Assembly: GCF_028372415.1 (NCBI RefSeq)
Contig: NC_092875.1
Coordinates: 31,328,812 to 31,392,811 of the forward strand
Reading direction: 5' to 3'
DNA length: 64,000 nucleotides
DNA from: Notamacropus eugenii
Lineage: Eukaryota > Chordata > Mammalia > Diprotodontia > Macropodidae
In this document: positions 41,140 to 51,555 of the stretch, piece by piece
Numbering within the stretch: position 1 is the stretch's first letter
Layout: each line of letters opens with the position of its first letter
Made by a program: the position numbers and the translations under genes
Notes under the pieces: generated by a model
Database searches by the model: none
What the model was told of the DNA's origin: nothing
The model's input: only the letters and a program-made list of their open reading frames with translations

Positions 41140-41520
41140 GTAAAGATTTCATCTGGATCCCAAGACCCAAAACAGAAAACCTTGCCCTTTCATGCTCATA
41201 ATTCTGGGCCACCTCTGGGTCTTCCCTTTCTCTTTCCCCCTTTAGCTAATCAGTTATCAATTCTTATAGTCTGTGTCTTCTCTTTCAACTGGTCCCTCCT
41301 TTCCACTTGCATTCCATCTAGCCTAGTTTGGTTCCCCATCTCTTCTCAACTCTGAGGCCATCAGCTGCATAAAGCCTTTCCTAGTCTCCCTTCCTTTCCC
41401 CACCAACTGCTAGTGTCTTCTCTCAAAAATGACCTTGTACTGATTTTGTGTTGATCGATTGTATGTTCTTTCATGTTTGCATGTTGTCTTCACCCATGAA
41501 TGTAAACTCCTAGAGGCCAT
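41140..41520 (+). mobile_element. L2 LINE, 3' part
   Basis: GAGGCCATCAGCTGCATAAA, GCCTTTCCTAGTCTCCC, TACTGATTTTGTGTTGATCG and TGTAAACTCCTAGAGGCCAT. A (TA/CATA) tract takes over at 41525. Confidence 0.65.
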
Positions 41521-41524
41521 AGGC

Positions 41525-41632
41525 TATTACATACGTACATACACACATATATATCATTTATTTATCTAAATATTTTATTTATTTACATTTATATAAATAC
41601 ATATATTTATTTATATCCAATACTTAGTATAA
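41525..41632 (+). repeat. AT-rich TTTA/ATAT simple repeat
   Basis: ATACGTACATACACACATAT followed by TTTATTTATCTAAATATTTT-type sequence. Confidence 0.75.
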
Positions 41633-42001
41633 ATGCATGTCACAGAGTCAACACTTAATAAGATCTTCTTTGAAAATTACTTTTCATTGTTGCCTTTTTT
41701 ATATTACCACAGTGGCCTCAAGTTATTTTCTCTCACCCTTTCTGGAAAGCCAGTTCCTGTACAAAATATATTTTTTAAAGACAGAAAGAGGGGGGAAAAT
41801 CTTCCTAATTGATCAGTACACTAAAAATGTCTGAAAATATGTGCCATGTGTCACACTTGTGGACCTCTCCCCTCTCCTCTGCTAATGGAAGATTGGAAAT
41901 AACTTTCTGTATGTCTTCTTTTGAGTCAAAACTATTCTTTTTAATTTTGCTAGAATCACTTAGCTCTATATAAATTCTTGTGGACTGACTGATTTTCCTC
42001 T

Positions 42002-42270
42002 GTTTTGTTCAGTCGATTTAGTCATGTCTGACTCTGTGTGACCCCATTTGGGGTTTTCTTGGCAGGGATATTGGAGTGGTTTGTCATTTCCTTCTCCAAC
42101 TCATTTTACATATGGGGAAACTGAGGCAAACAAGGTTAAGTGACTTGCCCAGAGTCACACAACTCGTAAGTATCTGAGGCTGGATTTGAACTCAGGAAGA
42201 TGAGTCTTCCTGAATCCAGATCTGGCTTTCTATTCACCGCCCCACAGAGCTGCACCACCACTGCACCCAG
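42002..42270 (-). mobile_element. Mar-1 CORE-SINE, full length
   Basis: TGTTCAGTCGATTTAGTCAT, GACCCCATTTGGGGTTTTCT, GGAGTGGTTTGTCATTTCC, GGGAAACTGAGGCAAACAAG, AGTCACACAACTCGTAAGTA and GAAGATGAGTCTTCCTGAA. An 8-bp duplication, TTTCCTCT, lies at 41994-42001 and 42271-42278. Confidence 0.95.
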
Positions 42271-42334
42271 TTTCCTCTAGGACACTATAATTATCTCTTA
42301 AATGATTTTTGGATTTCCAGTTCATTCCTTCTTG

Positions 42335-42608
42335 AAAATATCTTTCACAGTACTTTTGGTGTAATTTTCCTAATGTTCCCATTATAATACTGTCAGTGGT
42401 TCTCCATTGCCTACTGAATCAATTCAGCACAAAGTACTGACATTCAGGGCCGGTCTAGCCTTATCTTATACAACTCTCCTTCACATATTCAGTATTATAC
42501 AGCAAATCTCTGTGTCTTTACTCATGTAACTCATAACGCAGGGTCCCTTCAGCTTCTTACAGACCAAGTACCCTCTCCTGGGCTCTACTCCACCCTATAA
42601 ATAGGGAA
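42335..42608 (+). mobile_element. L2 LINE, ORF2 C-terminal part
   Basis: GTCAGTGGTTCTCCATTGCC, TACTGAATCAATTCAGCACA and ATTCAGGGCCGGTCTAGC match the L2 'LQWLP..Y.IKS' coding end. Confidence 0.6.
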
Positions 42609-42611
42609 AAG

Positions 42612-42638
42612 GCAAAATAAAATAAAATAAAATAAAAC
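42612..42638 (+). repeat. (AAAAT)n microsatellite
   Basis: Five near-perfect AAAAT units. Confidence 0.9.
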
Positions 42639-42639
42639 A

Positions 42640-44048
42640 GAAGGACTGGAAGACTCCAACTGGTTTCTTTTAGAGGATACAATCATAGATTCTTTCACAG
42701 TCCCTTATCCTTTTATCCTATCAATATCTTGACCTATCAAACTTGGATAATTCCCATCATCCACTGCCTTCCCTCCTACTCACCTATTGCTGAAGGAAGT
42801 GGAGAATATCATGAAACCACGCTGACCGCTGACTGAATCAACACCATCTCACCCGGACCCTTGTTACAAGAGAATCCATCTATCTCCCTAACTAATTTAC
42901 TATCTTAATGACCACACAAACCTTTTCATTCCTCCTCAAACCTTCCATAGCTCCCTTTCTCCCATCGTCTCAGTTGAGAACCTTGCCTCTTATTTCAATG
43001 AAAATAAAATGGGGCTATTTGCCAAGAGCTCCATCTTTCCCCCTTTTCTCTCGTCTTACATCGCTCAAATATTTCCACTATTTTCTTCTCTTTCACTACA
43101 GTTTTACATAAAGAGGTGTCCTTTCTCCTTGCTAAGCCAACCCCACCTGTATGTGCACAAGTGATACCATTCCATTCCATCTTCTATCATCCCTATTTTG
43201 TCACTAATCTTTTACTTCTCCCTGTCTCCTAATTGCTTCTCTGCCATCTACCAACAAAAACTCTCACTTGATCTGCCCTTCCTCAATAGCTGTCATCCTG
43301 TATTTCTTCTCCCTTCCATGGCAACCTCCTTGATGTGGTCATCTAGACTCCATATCTTCACTTCCTTTCCCCTCCCTCTGTTCTTAACTCTCTGTATTCT
43401 AGCTTTCCTTTTCCTTAAGGGGCTCTCTCCAAAGTTATCAATGATTTCTTCATTGCCACATCTAATAGTCTTTTCTCAGTCTTTATCCATCTTGATGTCT
43501 TTGATACTACTGGCCACTCTTTTCCTCTTGATATTCTTTTCTATCTAGATTTTCAGGACTCTCCTCTCATTTGGTTCTCCTACCTGTCTGACAATTCCTT
43601 AATCTTGACCTTTAATGGTGGGTTTCCACCAAGGCTTTGTCCTTGCCCCTCTTCTCTTTTCCTACTAGACAGTTTTACTTAGAGATCTCATCAGCTCCTG
43701 TGAATTGTCATCATCTCTATGTAGATGATTCTCAGATCTATGTGTCCATCCCTAGCCTCTCTCTTGACCTCTAGTTTCACATTCCCAATTGCCTATTGGA
43801 CATCTTTTCTCCGTCACATGAGTTTTTGCCTATCCTGCCAGCCCCAGGTCTCTATGCCACTTCATGGTCATATCTGTTCCCCTCCCTCTCTCCCTTCCTC
43901 CACTTTTCAACATCCCCTTATATATTATCCTCTTTCAATAGAATGTAAGCTCTTTGAGGGCAGGGACTATCTTGCCTGTATATGTATGCTCAAGCACTCG
44001 GCACAGTGTCCAGCACATAGTAAATGCTTAATAAATGCCTGTTCTTTC
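42640..44048 (+). mobile_element. L2 LINE, ORF2 fragment ending in an L2 terminus
   Basis: A long pyrimidine-rich L2 body: TTGATGTCTTTGATACTACT (FDTTG, RT 'AFDTVDH' area at about 43491), CTCCTACCTGTCTGACAATT, TGTAGATGATTCTCAGATCT (VDDSQIY for YADDSQIYL at about 43719) and CACATTCCCAATTGCCTATT. It then jumps to the terminus AATGTAAGCTCTTTGAGGGC and TAGTAAATGCTTAATAAATG. The C-terminal coding part is deleted. Confidence 0.85.
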
Positions 44049-44136
44049 TTTTCTCCTTCCTTCCTTCCTTCCTTCCTTCCTTCCTTCCTTCCTTCCTTCC
44101 TTCCTATCTATCTATCTATCCATCTATCTATCTATC

Positions 44137-44199
<63 letters not shown>

Positions 44200-44460
44200 A
44201 TCTATCTGTGTGTCTATCTGTCTATCTAATCTATTTATCTACCTAACTGTCTATTTATCCACATATCTACCTAATTATCAACCCACCTGTCTATCTTTCT
44301 TTCTGTCTATCCATTCATCCATTTATCTATTCATTTATTTGTCTTTCTGTCTGTCTACATACCCACACATTCATCATCTATGTGTATTTCTATGTATTCA
44401 TCTGTCCATCTATTTATCTATCTATTCATCCTTCCCTCTATTTATCCTCCAATCTAATTA
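44049..44460 (+). repeat. (TTCC)n(TATC)n compound array with degenerate tail
   Basis: About 13 TTCC units (44053-44105), about 25 TATC units with two CATC interruptions (44106-44205), then about 250 bp of drifting TATC/TCTG/TTTA. Ser/Phe/Leu/Ile-repeat frames of up to 183 codons are artefacts. Confidence 0.95.
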
Positions 44461-44499
44461 CTTATCTCCCCGTGTATTTATATACACATCCCTAGATCT

Positions 44500-44690
44500 G
44501 CATGTAAAAGGGACATTACAACTCATCTGGTCCAGCTCCTTTGTTATAGAGGAGGAAACGAGTTTAGGTTGGTGAGATAACTTGCCAAGGTAATGTGAGC
44601 AGTAAATATCAAAGTGAGATTTGAACTCGGGTGCTCTGGTTCCAGAGCCAGGGCTTTTTTTTCATTTTATCTAATTGTCTCTCTATGAAT
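44500..44690 (-). mobile_element. MIR3-type SINE
   Basis: ACTCATCTGGTCCAGCTCC, TAGAGGAGGAAACGAGTTTA, AACTTGCCAAGGTAATGTGA and TTGAACTCGGGTGCTCTGGT. Confidence 0.75.
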
Positions 44691-44924
44691 GGATATAAAG
44701 GATGATATGGAGGTGACAAAAAAGGGCACTGGCTACAATGTCCCTGAGTGCAGTCTGAATCATATTAAAATCTAGCTGGAAAATATTTAGCAAAATAAAT
44801 AAAAATACAATAAAGCATAGATCAGAGCACATGTTAAAACTAAGTCCATATACAGCCCGCAGGGGTTCCGAGGGACAATTTAGTGGCTTCCATTTCTATT
44901 TGAGATTGACATCATTGTGCAGAG

Positions 44925-45472
44925 GGAAAGTAAACAAGACTTGGCAACTGATTGGATGTAGGTGATGAGAGTAAAGATCTGGGAATGACGCCAAGGTTGA
45001 GAGCATAAGTGACTGTCCTAGACAGGAAGAGGGAAATCGGGAAGAAGAATAAGTTTAGGGGGATACTAATGAACAAGTTTTAGACATGGTGAGTTTGAGA
45101 TTCCCATGGGGCATCTAAAGATATAGCACTGGGTATTATAGGTTTAGAGCTGAGAGGAAAGATAAAGTCTGTCTGTACAGATAGGGGAGCTCTCATGGAG
45201 ATGAAAATTGAACCTATGCGAGTTGATTAGTTCATGAAGAGACAGGATATAAACAGAAATGAAAAGAGCTCAGTAAAGATCTGTGGGGTGCACACAACTA
45301 TGGAGATGGGACACAAAAGGAACTGAGAAGAAATGACCAGACAGGTTGGAGGACAACTAGGAAAGAGCAGTGTCAAGAAAACTGAAGGAGGATATCTAGG
45401 AGGGGAAGGGTGGTCAGCAGCATGAAATCTTGTTTACGGAGAGGACAAGAAAGATGAAAAACTGTTAAAAGA
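44925..45472 (-). mobile_element. L2 LINE ORF2, antisense
   Basis: ACTTGGCAACTGATTGGATG, AAGTTTTAGACATGGTGAGT, TTGAGATTCCCATGGGGCAT, TTGATTAGTTCATGAAGAGA, GATCTGTGGGGTGCACAC, GGTTGGAGGACAACTAGGAA and AGCAGTGTCAAGAAAACTGA follow the antisense L2 RT order. Confidence 0.85.
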
Positions 45473-45474
45473 TC

Positions 45475-45615
45475 ATCTGATTTATTTATTTTTATAGTTT
45501 TTCTTCTTCAAAATGTTTAATGTATTTTTTTTTCTGCCTGGGTCTCCACTCCCACCCCATTTAAAAAAATAAACAAACAAATAAACACAGTCACATAACA
45601 CAAAATCATTGAATT
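45475..45615 (-). mobile_element. probable L1 3' terminus, antisense
   Basis: TTTATTTTTATAGTTTTTC, AATGTTTAATGTATTTTTTT and CCCCATTTAAAAAAATAAAC with an A-rich centre. Weak. Confidence 0.4.
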
Positions 45616-45619
45616 TACC

Positions 45620-46185
45620 AGTTTACAAAATTTGTAACACCACAGAGAGATGTTTTAGTTCAGGGATAAAGATAAACTTTCTGTCACTCTATGGCCAAGT
45701 CAGCATACACTAGTTCAATGTCACGGGAACTCAATAACTTTCGGCAGTTTGTCCCAGGTCAAGTGTAAGACGGACAGAACTTAGGGGATGTTCACCAGGC
45801 AAATATCTGGGTCCTCCAAGATTTCTGCATCAATGCCACTTGTGAGGAGGCCCAAGTCCACTTTATACCAATTTCTATTGAGGGCATAAACTTCCTTCTA
45901 GTAACCTCAGTTATTAGAAGGCAGGGACTGTTTTTTAAAAATGTCTTTACATGCAGTATAACCAGTAATTCAACAAGCCACCTTGTTGGATGCTTTTTTA
46001 ATTGTATTGAATTTTCCACTGAATCCTGTCCCCATTGTTCATGAGCCACATCAAATCAGTCTGGAAATCTTTTTGACTCTTTCTCCATAGTTTTCATATC
46101 CATCTAATTCGTTATTTTTTCAAATAAATTTTATTAATCTTTTGTTTTTTTACATCACCCAAATTTCTTACAATAGTCCACCTGT
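45620..46185. other. mostly unassigned; short L2-terminus and L1-end traces
   Basis: TTAGAAGGCAGGGACTGTTT (45914) resembles an L2 terminus. TTTTATTAATCTTTTG with TTTACATCACCC (46129-46160) resembles an L1 3' end. The 85-codon minus-strand frame at 45792-46049 has no domain. Confidence 0.4.
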
Positions 46186-46189
46186 GTTA

Positions 46190-46310
46190 TTCAGGGAAGC
46201 TATTTAATTTCTTTGACCTCAGTTTCCTCATCTGTGAAATGAAAGTGTTGAACTAGATCTTTGAGTTTCCTTTCAGCACCAACTCTAAAATCTTATAATG
46301 CTTAGATGAC
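46190..46310 (+). mobile_element. MIR3-type fragment
   Basis: GACCTCAGTTTCCTCATCTG, TGTTGAACTAGATCTTTGAG and TCCTTTCAGCACCAACTC. Confidence 0.75.
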
Positions 46311-46334
46311 AGATAAGTTTTCTTCCAGCTCTAG

Positions 46335-46565
46335 AACTAATTATTATCTTATTGTTTAAACATTTCAAGGTTTAAAAGTATTTTGTATATATTTTCTCAT
46401 GTGATCTTCACAATAACCTCCTGAGGTAGGCACTAAGTGATTAAATTCACATTTTACAAATGGGAAAACTGAGGCTCAGAGAGGCTATGCAATTTGCCCA
46501 TGATTACGTGGCTAATAATGTCTGAGATGGGATACAAAACCTGGTCTTCCTGAAGACAAGTAATA
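46335..46565 (-). mobile_element. MIR-type CORE-SINE
   Basis: TTTCTCATGTGATCTTCACA, ACAAATGGGAAAACTGAGGC, GCAATTTGCCCATGATTACG and AAAACCTGGTCTTCCTGA. Confidence 0.8.
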
Positions 46566-46647
46566 GACAAAAACAGAGATGGATAAAGAATTTGGGAAGC
46601 CGATTACAAGCCTGGTAACAGGGCATGAAGGCGTACTGATGGAACTC

Positions 46648-47450
46648 TCCTCTACTCTCCTCTTCCCCTTCCCCTTCCCTTTTCCCTTCCCCTTCCCCTT
46701 CCCCTTCCTCTTCCTCTTCCTCTTCTTCTTCTTCCTCTTCCTCTTCTTCTTCTCCTTGTCCTCTTCCTCCTCCTCCTCCTCCTCCTTCTCCTTCTTCTTC
46801 TTCTTCTTCTTCTTCTTCTTCTTCTTCTTCTTCTTCCTCTTCCTCTTCTCCTTGTCCTCTTCCTCCTCCTCCTTTTTCTTCTTCTTCTTCTTCTTCTTCT
46901 TCTTCCTCTTCCTCTTCTCCTTGTCCTCTTCCTCCTCCTCCTTTTTCTTCTTCTTCTTCTTCTTCTTCTTCTTCTTCTTCTTCTTCCTCTTCTCCTTGTC
47001 CTCTTCCTCCTCCTCCTTTTTCTTCTTCTTCTTCTTCTTCTTCTTCTTCTTCTTCTTCTTCCTCTTCCTCTTCTCCTTGTCCTCTTCCTCCTCCTCCTTT
47101 TTCTTCTTCTTCTTCTTCTTCTTCTTCTTCTTCTTCTTCTTCTTCTTCTTCTTCCTCTTCCTCTTCTCCTTGTCCTCTTCCTCCTCCTCCTTTTTCTTCT
47201 TCTTCTTCTTCTTCTTCTTCTTCTTCTTCCTCTTTCTCTTCTCCTTGTCCTCTTCCTCCTCCTCCTTTTTCTTCTTCTTTTTCTTCTTCTTCTTCTTCCT
47301 CTTCCTCTTCTTCTCCTTGTCCTCTTCCTCCTCCTCCTCCTTCTTTTTCTTCTCCTCCTCCTCCTCCTCCTCCTCCTCCTCCTCCTCCTCCTCCTTCTTC
47401 TTCTTCTTCTTCTTCTTCTTCTTCTTCTTCTTCTTCTTCTTCTCTTGCCA
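46648..47450 (+). repeat. 800-bp polypyrimidine (TTC)n tract with higher-order repeat
   Basis: The plus strand is almost entirely C and T apart from a G in each spacer block. The spacer containing CTCCTTGTCCTCTTCCTCC recurs eight times, starting at 46752, 46848, 46917, 46992, 47073, 47166, 47241 and 47313, with (TTC)n arrays of variable length between. Every interval (96, 69, 75, 81, 93, 75, 72) is divisible by three. Open frames of 317-336 codons on both strands exist because such DNA cannot form stop codons. Confidence 0.95.
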
Positions 47451-47559
47451 TTTCCATCTCTTTTCTCTGTCTCCATCTGTCTTTCTCCTTTCCTTTCTCT
47501 CCCCTTCTCTCTTTCCCTCCCTCCTCTCTTTCTAGTTCTTCCTCTGTTTCCCTCTGACA

Positions 47560-48165
47560 CTGATAAAGCCTTGAAGGAAAAAAATATCCTGATCACAAAG
47601 ATCATAGGAATAACTGGAATAAATGTAGGAAGCAATGCAAATGACAGGGGAAAAAATGGCAAGGAGGAATTCAGCCTCGAGAGAGAGTGGAAAAGTGCAC
47701 CCCAGAACTAAATGCCCTGAAAATTAAGTGGACCAGACAGAAAACACTGACTTAATAAAGACAACAAGAAATATTAAACAAAAATATTGAAAGAAAAACA
47801 AAAGAAAACATGAGAAATATTATTTTAAAATCTGACCTAAAAATAGTTTAAGGAGAAATAATGTAAATATTATTGGACTGTCCAAAATTTATGACCAAAA
47901 ATGTCTGGATGCTATATTTAAAAAAAATATCGATGAAAACTTCCCAGAATTTTTAGAACCAGAGGTCAAGGAGAAAATAGAAAAAAAGTCCAATAGTCAT
48001 CTCCTGAAAGAAACTCCCAAATGTAAACTCTCATGAATTTTATAACTAAAATCCAGAGCTTCCAGGTGAAAGAAAGAATACTACAAGCAGATAAAACCTG
48101 AAGATTTCAAGTACTAAGGAGAGAGAGTCAAGATCACACAAACTTACCCCAAATACTGGGGGGAG
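47560..48165 (+). mobile_element. L1/HAL1-like ORF1-region fragment
   Basis: A decayed reading contains IIGLSKIYD and DENFPEF-like words (47861-47955), reminiscent of the L1 ORF1 'IIGVPE..ENFP' domain. CAAGATCACACAAACTTACC follows. The join to L1 3' sequence at about 48170 recalls HAL1-type (half-L1) elements. Assignment is tentative. Confidence 0.45.
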
Positions 48166-48169
48166 AACT

Positions 48170-49455
48170 CAGTATTTGGTAAAAGAAAAAAAAAACTGCT
48201 GGAAAAATTGGGAAGCAATCTGGAAGAAATTAGGTTTTGACCAAGACTTTACACCATATACCAAGGTAAACTCCAACTTGATACGTGACCTATAAATATA
48301 TAAGGTCTTATCATAAACTAATCAGGGGAGCAAGGAAGAAATTACCTTTCAGATCTATAGATAAAGGGAGAGTTTATGACTAAATAAATGATGCATATAA
48401 TAATAAAAGATAAAGTAGATAATTTTAATTGTATAAAATTGGAAAGTTTTTGCACAGACAAATCTAATGTAGTTAAAGTTAGAAGACAGACAAGAAAAGT
48501 AAAAGGGGTAAAGTCTTGGCAGTAAGTTTCTCTACGAAAGGGTTTATGACTAAAATATATAAGAAAATTATTCAGATTTATAAGATTAAGAATCAAATAC
48601 TTTTCAATAGATAAATGTTCCAAGACTATGAATAGGTAGTTTTCAAAGAAAGAAATCCAAGCTATCAACAATCATATAAAAATGTTCCAAAGAAATTATA
48701 ATTAGAGATATGAAAAGTGAGGTTTCATCTCACATCCATGTGACCAACAAAGAAGACAAAAGAGGAAAATAACAAATGCCAGAGGGATTGGGGGATATGT
48801 TGGTATGGTCTTGATTGAACTGAGATTTAGCCCAGCCTTTCTGCAAAGCAGTTTGCAACTATGCCCCCAAAGTTACAAAACTGTGCATATCCTTTAACTC
48901 AAATACTACCACTATTAAGGCTATACCTGAAAGAGATCCAAGAAAGAGGAAAAGGACCCACAGGTACAAAAATAAACATAACAGCTCTTTATAGGCAAAG
49001 AATTGGAGAATGGCTAAATAAATTATAGTACATGAATGCAATGGAATACTGTCATCATAAGATTAACTGGGAAGAATTCTATGAATTGATGCAGAGTGAA
49101 GAGAGAAAAACCATGAGGGAATTTTATACACTTAAAATAACATTGTAGAGAAAAACAATTTTGAAAGACTTTAGAAACTCTGGTCAACATGATGATAAAC
49201 AATAAATCCAGAAGACTGGAAATAAAACACATCATTCACCTCTTGTCAAAGAGCCAATAGTCTTTAAATGCCCAGGGAATTATACATTTTTGTGTATGCT
49301 CAGTGTGGGAATTGTCATTTTTTTTCTGGACTATGCAGAATTATAAGTAAAGTTTTGTTTTTCTTTTTATTGTTCAGTTGGGTGGAGTATTAGAGGGAGG
49401 GAAAGATTATAAATGTATGTAAAAATAAATATATTTATTTTAAAAAAGAATCCTG
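48170..49455 (+). mobile_element. L1 ORF2 end and 3'UTR
   Basis: TTTGACCAAGACTTTACACC, CTAAATAAATGATGCATATA, ATAAATGTTCCAAGACTATG, TCATCTCACATCCATGTGAC, CAGCTCTTTATAGGCAAAGA, GAATTGATGCAGAGTGAAGA and a terminal TAAAAATAAATATATTTATT. Full 3' end present, heavily mutated frames. Confidence 0.85.
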
Positions 49456-49456
49456 T

Positions 49457-49670
49457 AATAAGAATTACAGAATTTCAGGGTTGGAAGGATCCCTTTTGGT
49501 TTTCTAGTTCAGATCACATCCAAAAAAAAGTATCTTCTTTATAACTTTCCCAACAATTTGTCATATCTGCTTGTTATATATGTTGTAGCAGAGACTCCTT
49601 TCTAGTTATTATTTGAGCTATCTGACCACTGAGATATCTTCCAACTTTGAGATTCTGTGATTCTGTGAAT
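49457..49670. mobile_element. L3/CR1 remnant with a short sense/antisense mix
   Basis: TACAGAATTTCAGGGTTGGA begins an antisense L3. TATCTTCCAACTTTGAGATT and CTGTGATTCTGTG near 49628-49660 read as sense MIR3/L3 ends. Confidence 0.5.
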
Positions 49671-49940
49671 TATGCCTCAGTTCTGGGGAGGTTCAATAGG
49701 ACTGACTGCTGATGAAGTCAAACTAGGGAATTTCAGAATGGCTGGGGTTGTGAGGTCAAAGCTGTCTGTTTGGAGGAAATAGTATGTTGTACATGGTAGA
49801 TTAGCAGTTTCATGTGCAATCAATCATCTTTTTTTTTTATTGTACTGTTACACAAATGCTTGTTTTGTTCTGTGAACTGAAAATAAAATACATTTTTTAA
49901 AAAAGGAACCTAGAATGTATGGTGGTGGGAGGAGGATATT
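49671..49940. other. no recognisable repeat or gene
   Basis: Only an A-rich patch near 49880-49905. Confidence 0.4.
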
Positions 49941-49944
49941 CAAT

Positions 49945-50050
49945 TCTTAAGATAACATCTGAGTGTCTACTATGAACAAACCAATGTGCTTGCATATTGG
50001 GGGAGATGATATGGTTAAGAATTAGACTAGATCCCTGCCCTCAAGGATTG
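49945..50050 (-). mobile_element. L2 3' end, antisense
   Basis: AACATCTGAGTGTCTACTAT, TTGGGGGAGATGATATGG and ATCCCTGCCCTCAAGGATTG. Confidence 0.6.
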
Positions 50051-50054
50051 CAAA

Positions 50055-50340
50055 TAATAATGATGATAGCAATTACAATAATAATGCCAGTAGGTAACAT
50101 TCATACAGTACTTAAAGGTTTGCAGAGTGCTTTACAAATACTGCCTCATTTTATACTCACAACAATACTATTATTATCCCTATTTTATGGATGAGGAAAC
50201 TGAGGCTGGAAAAGGTTAAGCAGTTTTCCAGGGATGCACAGCTAGGAAGTATCTGAGATACAATTTAAACCTCGATCTTCACTTTGTGATCTCCCAGATG
50301 TTGACACTCTCTGCTTTGGTACACATCATAACCCATCCAA
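50055..50340 (-). mobile_element. MIR-type CORE-SINE
   Basis: AGGTTTGCAGAGTGCTTTAC, TATGGATGAGGAAACTGAGG, GGATGCACAGCTAGGAAGTA and ACAATTTAAACCTCGATC. Confidence 0.9.
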
Positions 50341-50439
50341 GCCTTCTGTCTCTTATTCACTGTCTTCTGCAAATCCTCCTCAGGGGATCCACTGAGCCAT
50401 TCAGACTCTCCATCCTCTAGAATTGACCCAACATAGAAA

Positions 50440-50550
50440 AGAAGGAGCTTGAATATAAGGTGCTTGAAGGTAGGGACTGCTTTGTTTTCTGACGTTGTAT
50501 TAAAGTGCTGTGTGTATAGTGAGAACTTAATGTTTGTTGACTCTCTGACT
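50440..50550 (+). mobile_element. L2 3' terminus
   Basis: TAAGGTGCTTGAAGGTAGGG, ACTGCTTTGTTTTCTGACG and ACTTAATGTTTGTTGACTC. Confidence 0.65.
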
Positions 50551-50599
50551 AGAACCTATAATAGTGCCTGCCTGGAATGTTGGGGGTAGAGAGTAGAGG

Positions 50600-50868
50600 G
50601 GGAAGGAACAAGCATTTAAGAAGTATCTACTGTATGCCAGGCACTGGACTAAGCAATTTACAAATATCTCATTTGATCCTCACAGTAAGAGGAAGTAGAC
50701 GGCATTATTATCTCCATTTTATGGTTTGAGGAAACTGAGGCAGAGAGGTTAAGTGATTTGCTCAACTTCACACAAGTAGTAAGTGAAGTGGAATTGGAAC
50801 TCAGGTTTTCCTGACTCCAAACCCAGCACTATATCCACTGTGCCACCTAGATGTCTAGGTTGGGGAGA
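50600..50868 (-). mobile_element. MIR-type CORE-SINE, full length
   Basis: AACAAGCATTTAAGAAGTAT, GCCAGGCACTGGACTAAGCA, TTTGAGGAAACTGAGGCAGA, TTCACACAAGTAGTAAGTG, TTCCTGACTCCAAACCCAGC and ACTGTGCCACCTAGATGTC. Confidence 0.95.
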
Positions 50869-51087
50869 CAGGGTTGTCGGGGAAACGACGTGTGTGGTTT
50901 CATTGGTCCAGCAGGCAGGTCCTGGGATATACATTCTGGTAAATGCTTTGTAACTTAAAGTCTTAGGAAGTTTCCTGGAGGCAATGAGAGCTTAAGTGAT
51001 GTGCAAATCTAATTCTGGTATCACCAAGGGTCTTACACCTCTGCTTTAGAAATTCAAAGCAAGGGAAAACAACACCCTGGTTGAGGG

Positions 51088-51299
51088 AAAAAATGACAAT
51101 TCCCACACTGAGCATACACAAAAATGCATACTTCCCTGGGCATTTAAAGACTATTGTCTCTTTGACAAGAGGTGAATGGTGTGTTTTATTTTCAGTCTTC
51201 TGGATTTATGGTTTATCATCATATTGACCAGAGTTCTAAACTCTTTCAAAATTGTTTTTCTCTACAATGTTATTTTAAGTGTATAAATTTCCCTCATGG
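51088..51299 (-). mobile_element. 212-bp internal L1 3' segment, inverted copy of 49111-49325
   Basis: By eye, about 95% identical to 49111-49325 in reverse complement (roughly nine differences), including ACTGAGCATACACAAAAATG and CAGTCTTCTGGATTTATGG. Neither end coincides with an L1 terminus. Confidence 0.85.
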
Positions 51300-51389
51300 C
51301 TGGTCCTTACCTTGCCACAGTGGCTTCCTTCATTCTTACTGACAGCTTCACCTCAACAACATGGATTGTATGAGGAATCATTGAAGTAT

Positions 51390-51555
51390 CCCAGATTGGA
51401 ACATTGGAGATCTGGGTTCTAGCCTTGCTCTCATATTAGCTGGCTGTGTGCTTGTGAGCCAATTGCTTTCCCTCTCTGGGCTAAGGTCATCTCCTAAAGA
51501 TGAGTGAGTTGTATTAAGTCCTTATGGAGCCTGCTATTCTCTGACATTCTGGTAT
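51390..51555 (+). mobile_element. MIR/MIR3-type SINE
   Basis: AGATCTGGGTTCTAGCCTTG, ATATTAGCTGGCTGTGTGCT, CTCTGGGCTAAGGTCATC and AGCCTGCTATTCTCTGACAT. Confidence 0.6.

Noticed and set aside
43725-44575. Open frames of 173 and 183 codons rich in Ser, Ile, Tyr and Leu
   Set aside because: They run from L2 remnant into a TTCC/TATC array; no domain, no conserved start.
46504-47662. Open frames of 317, 318 and 336 codons (Glu/Gly-rich, Phe/Ser-rich, Arg-rich) on both strands
   Set aside because: They lie across a polypyrimidine tract that cannot encode stop codons. Overlapping long frames on both strands and in two minus frames are expected from composition alone.
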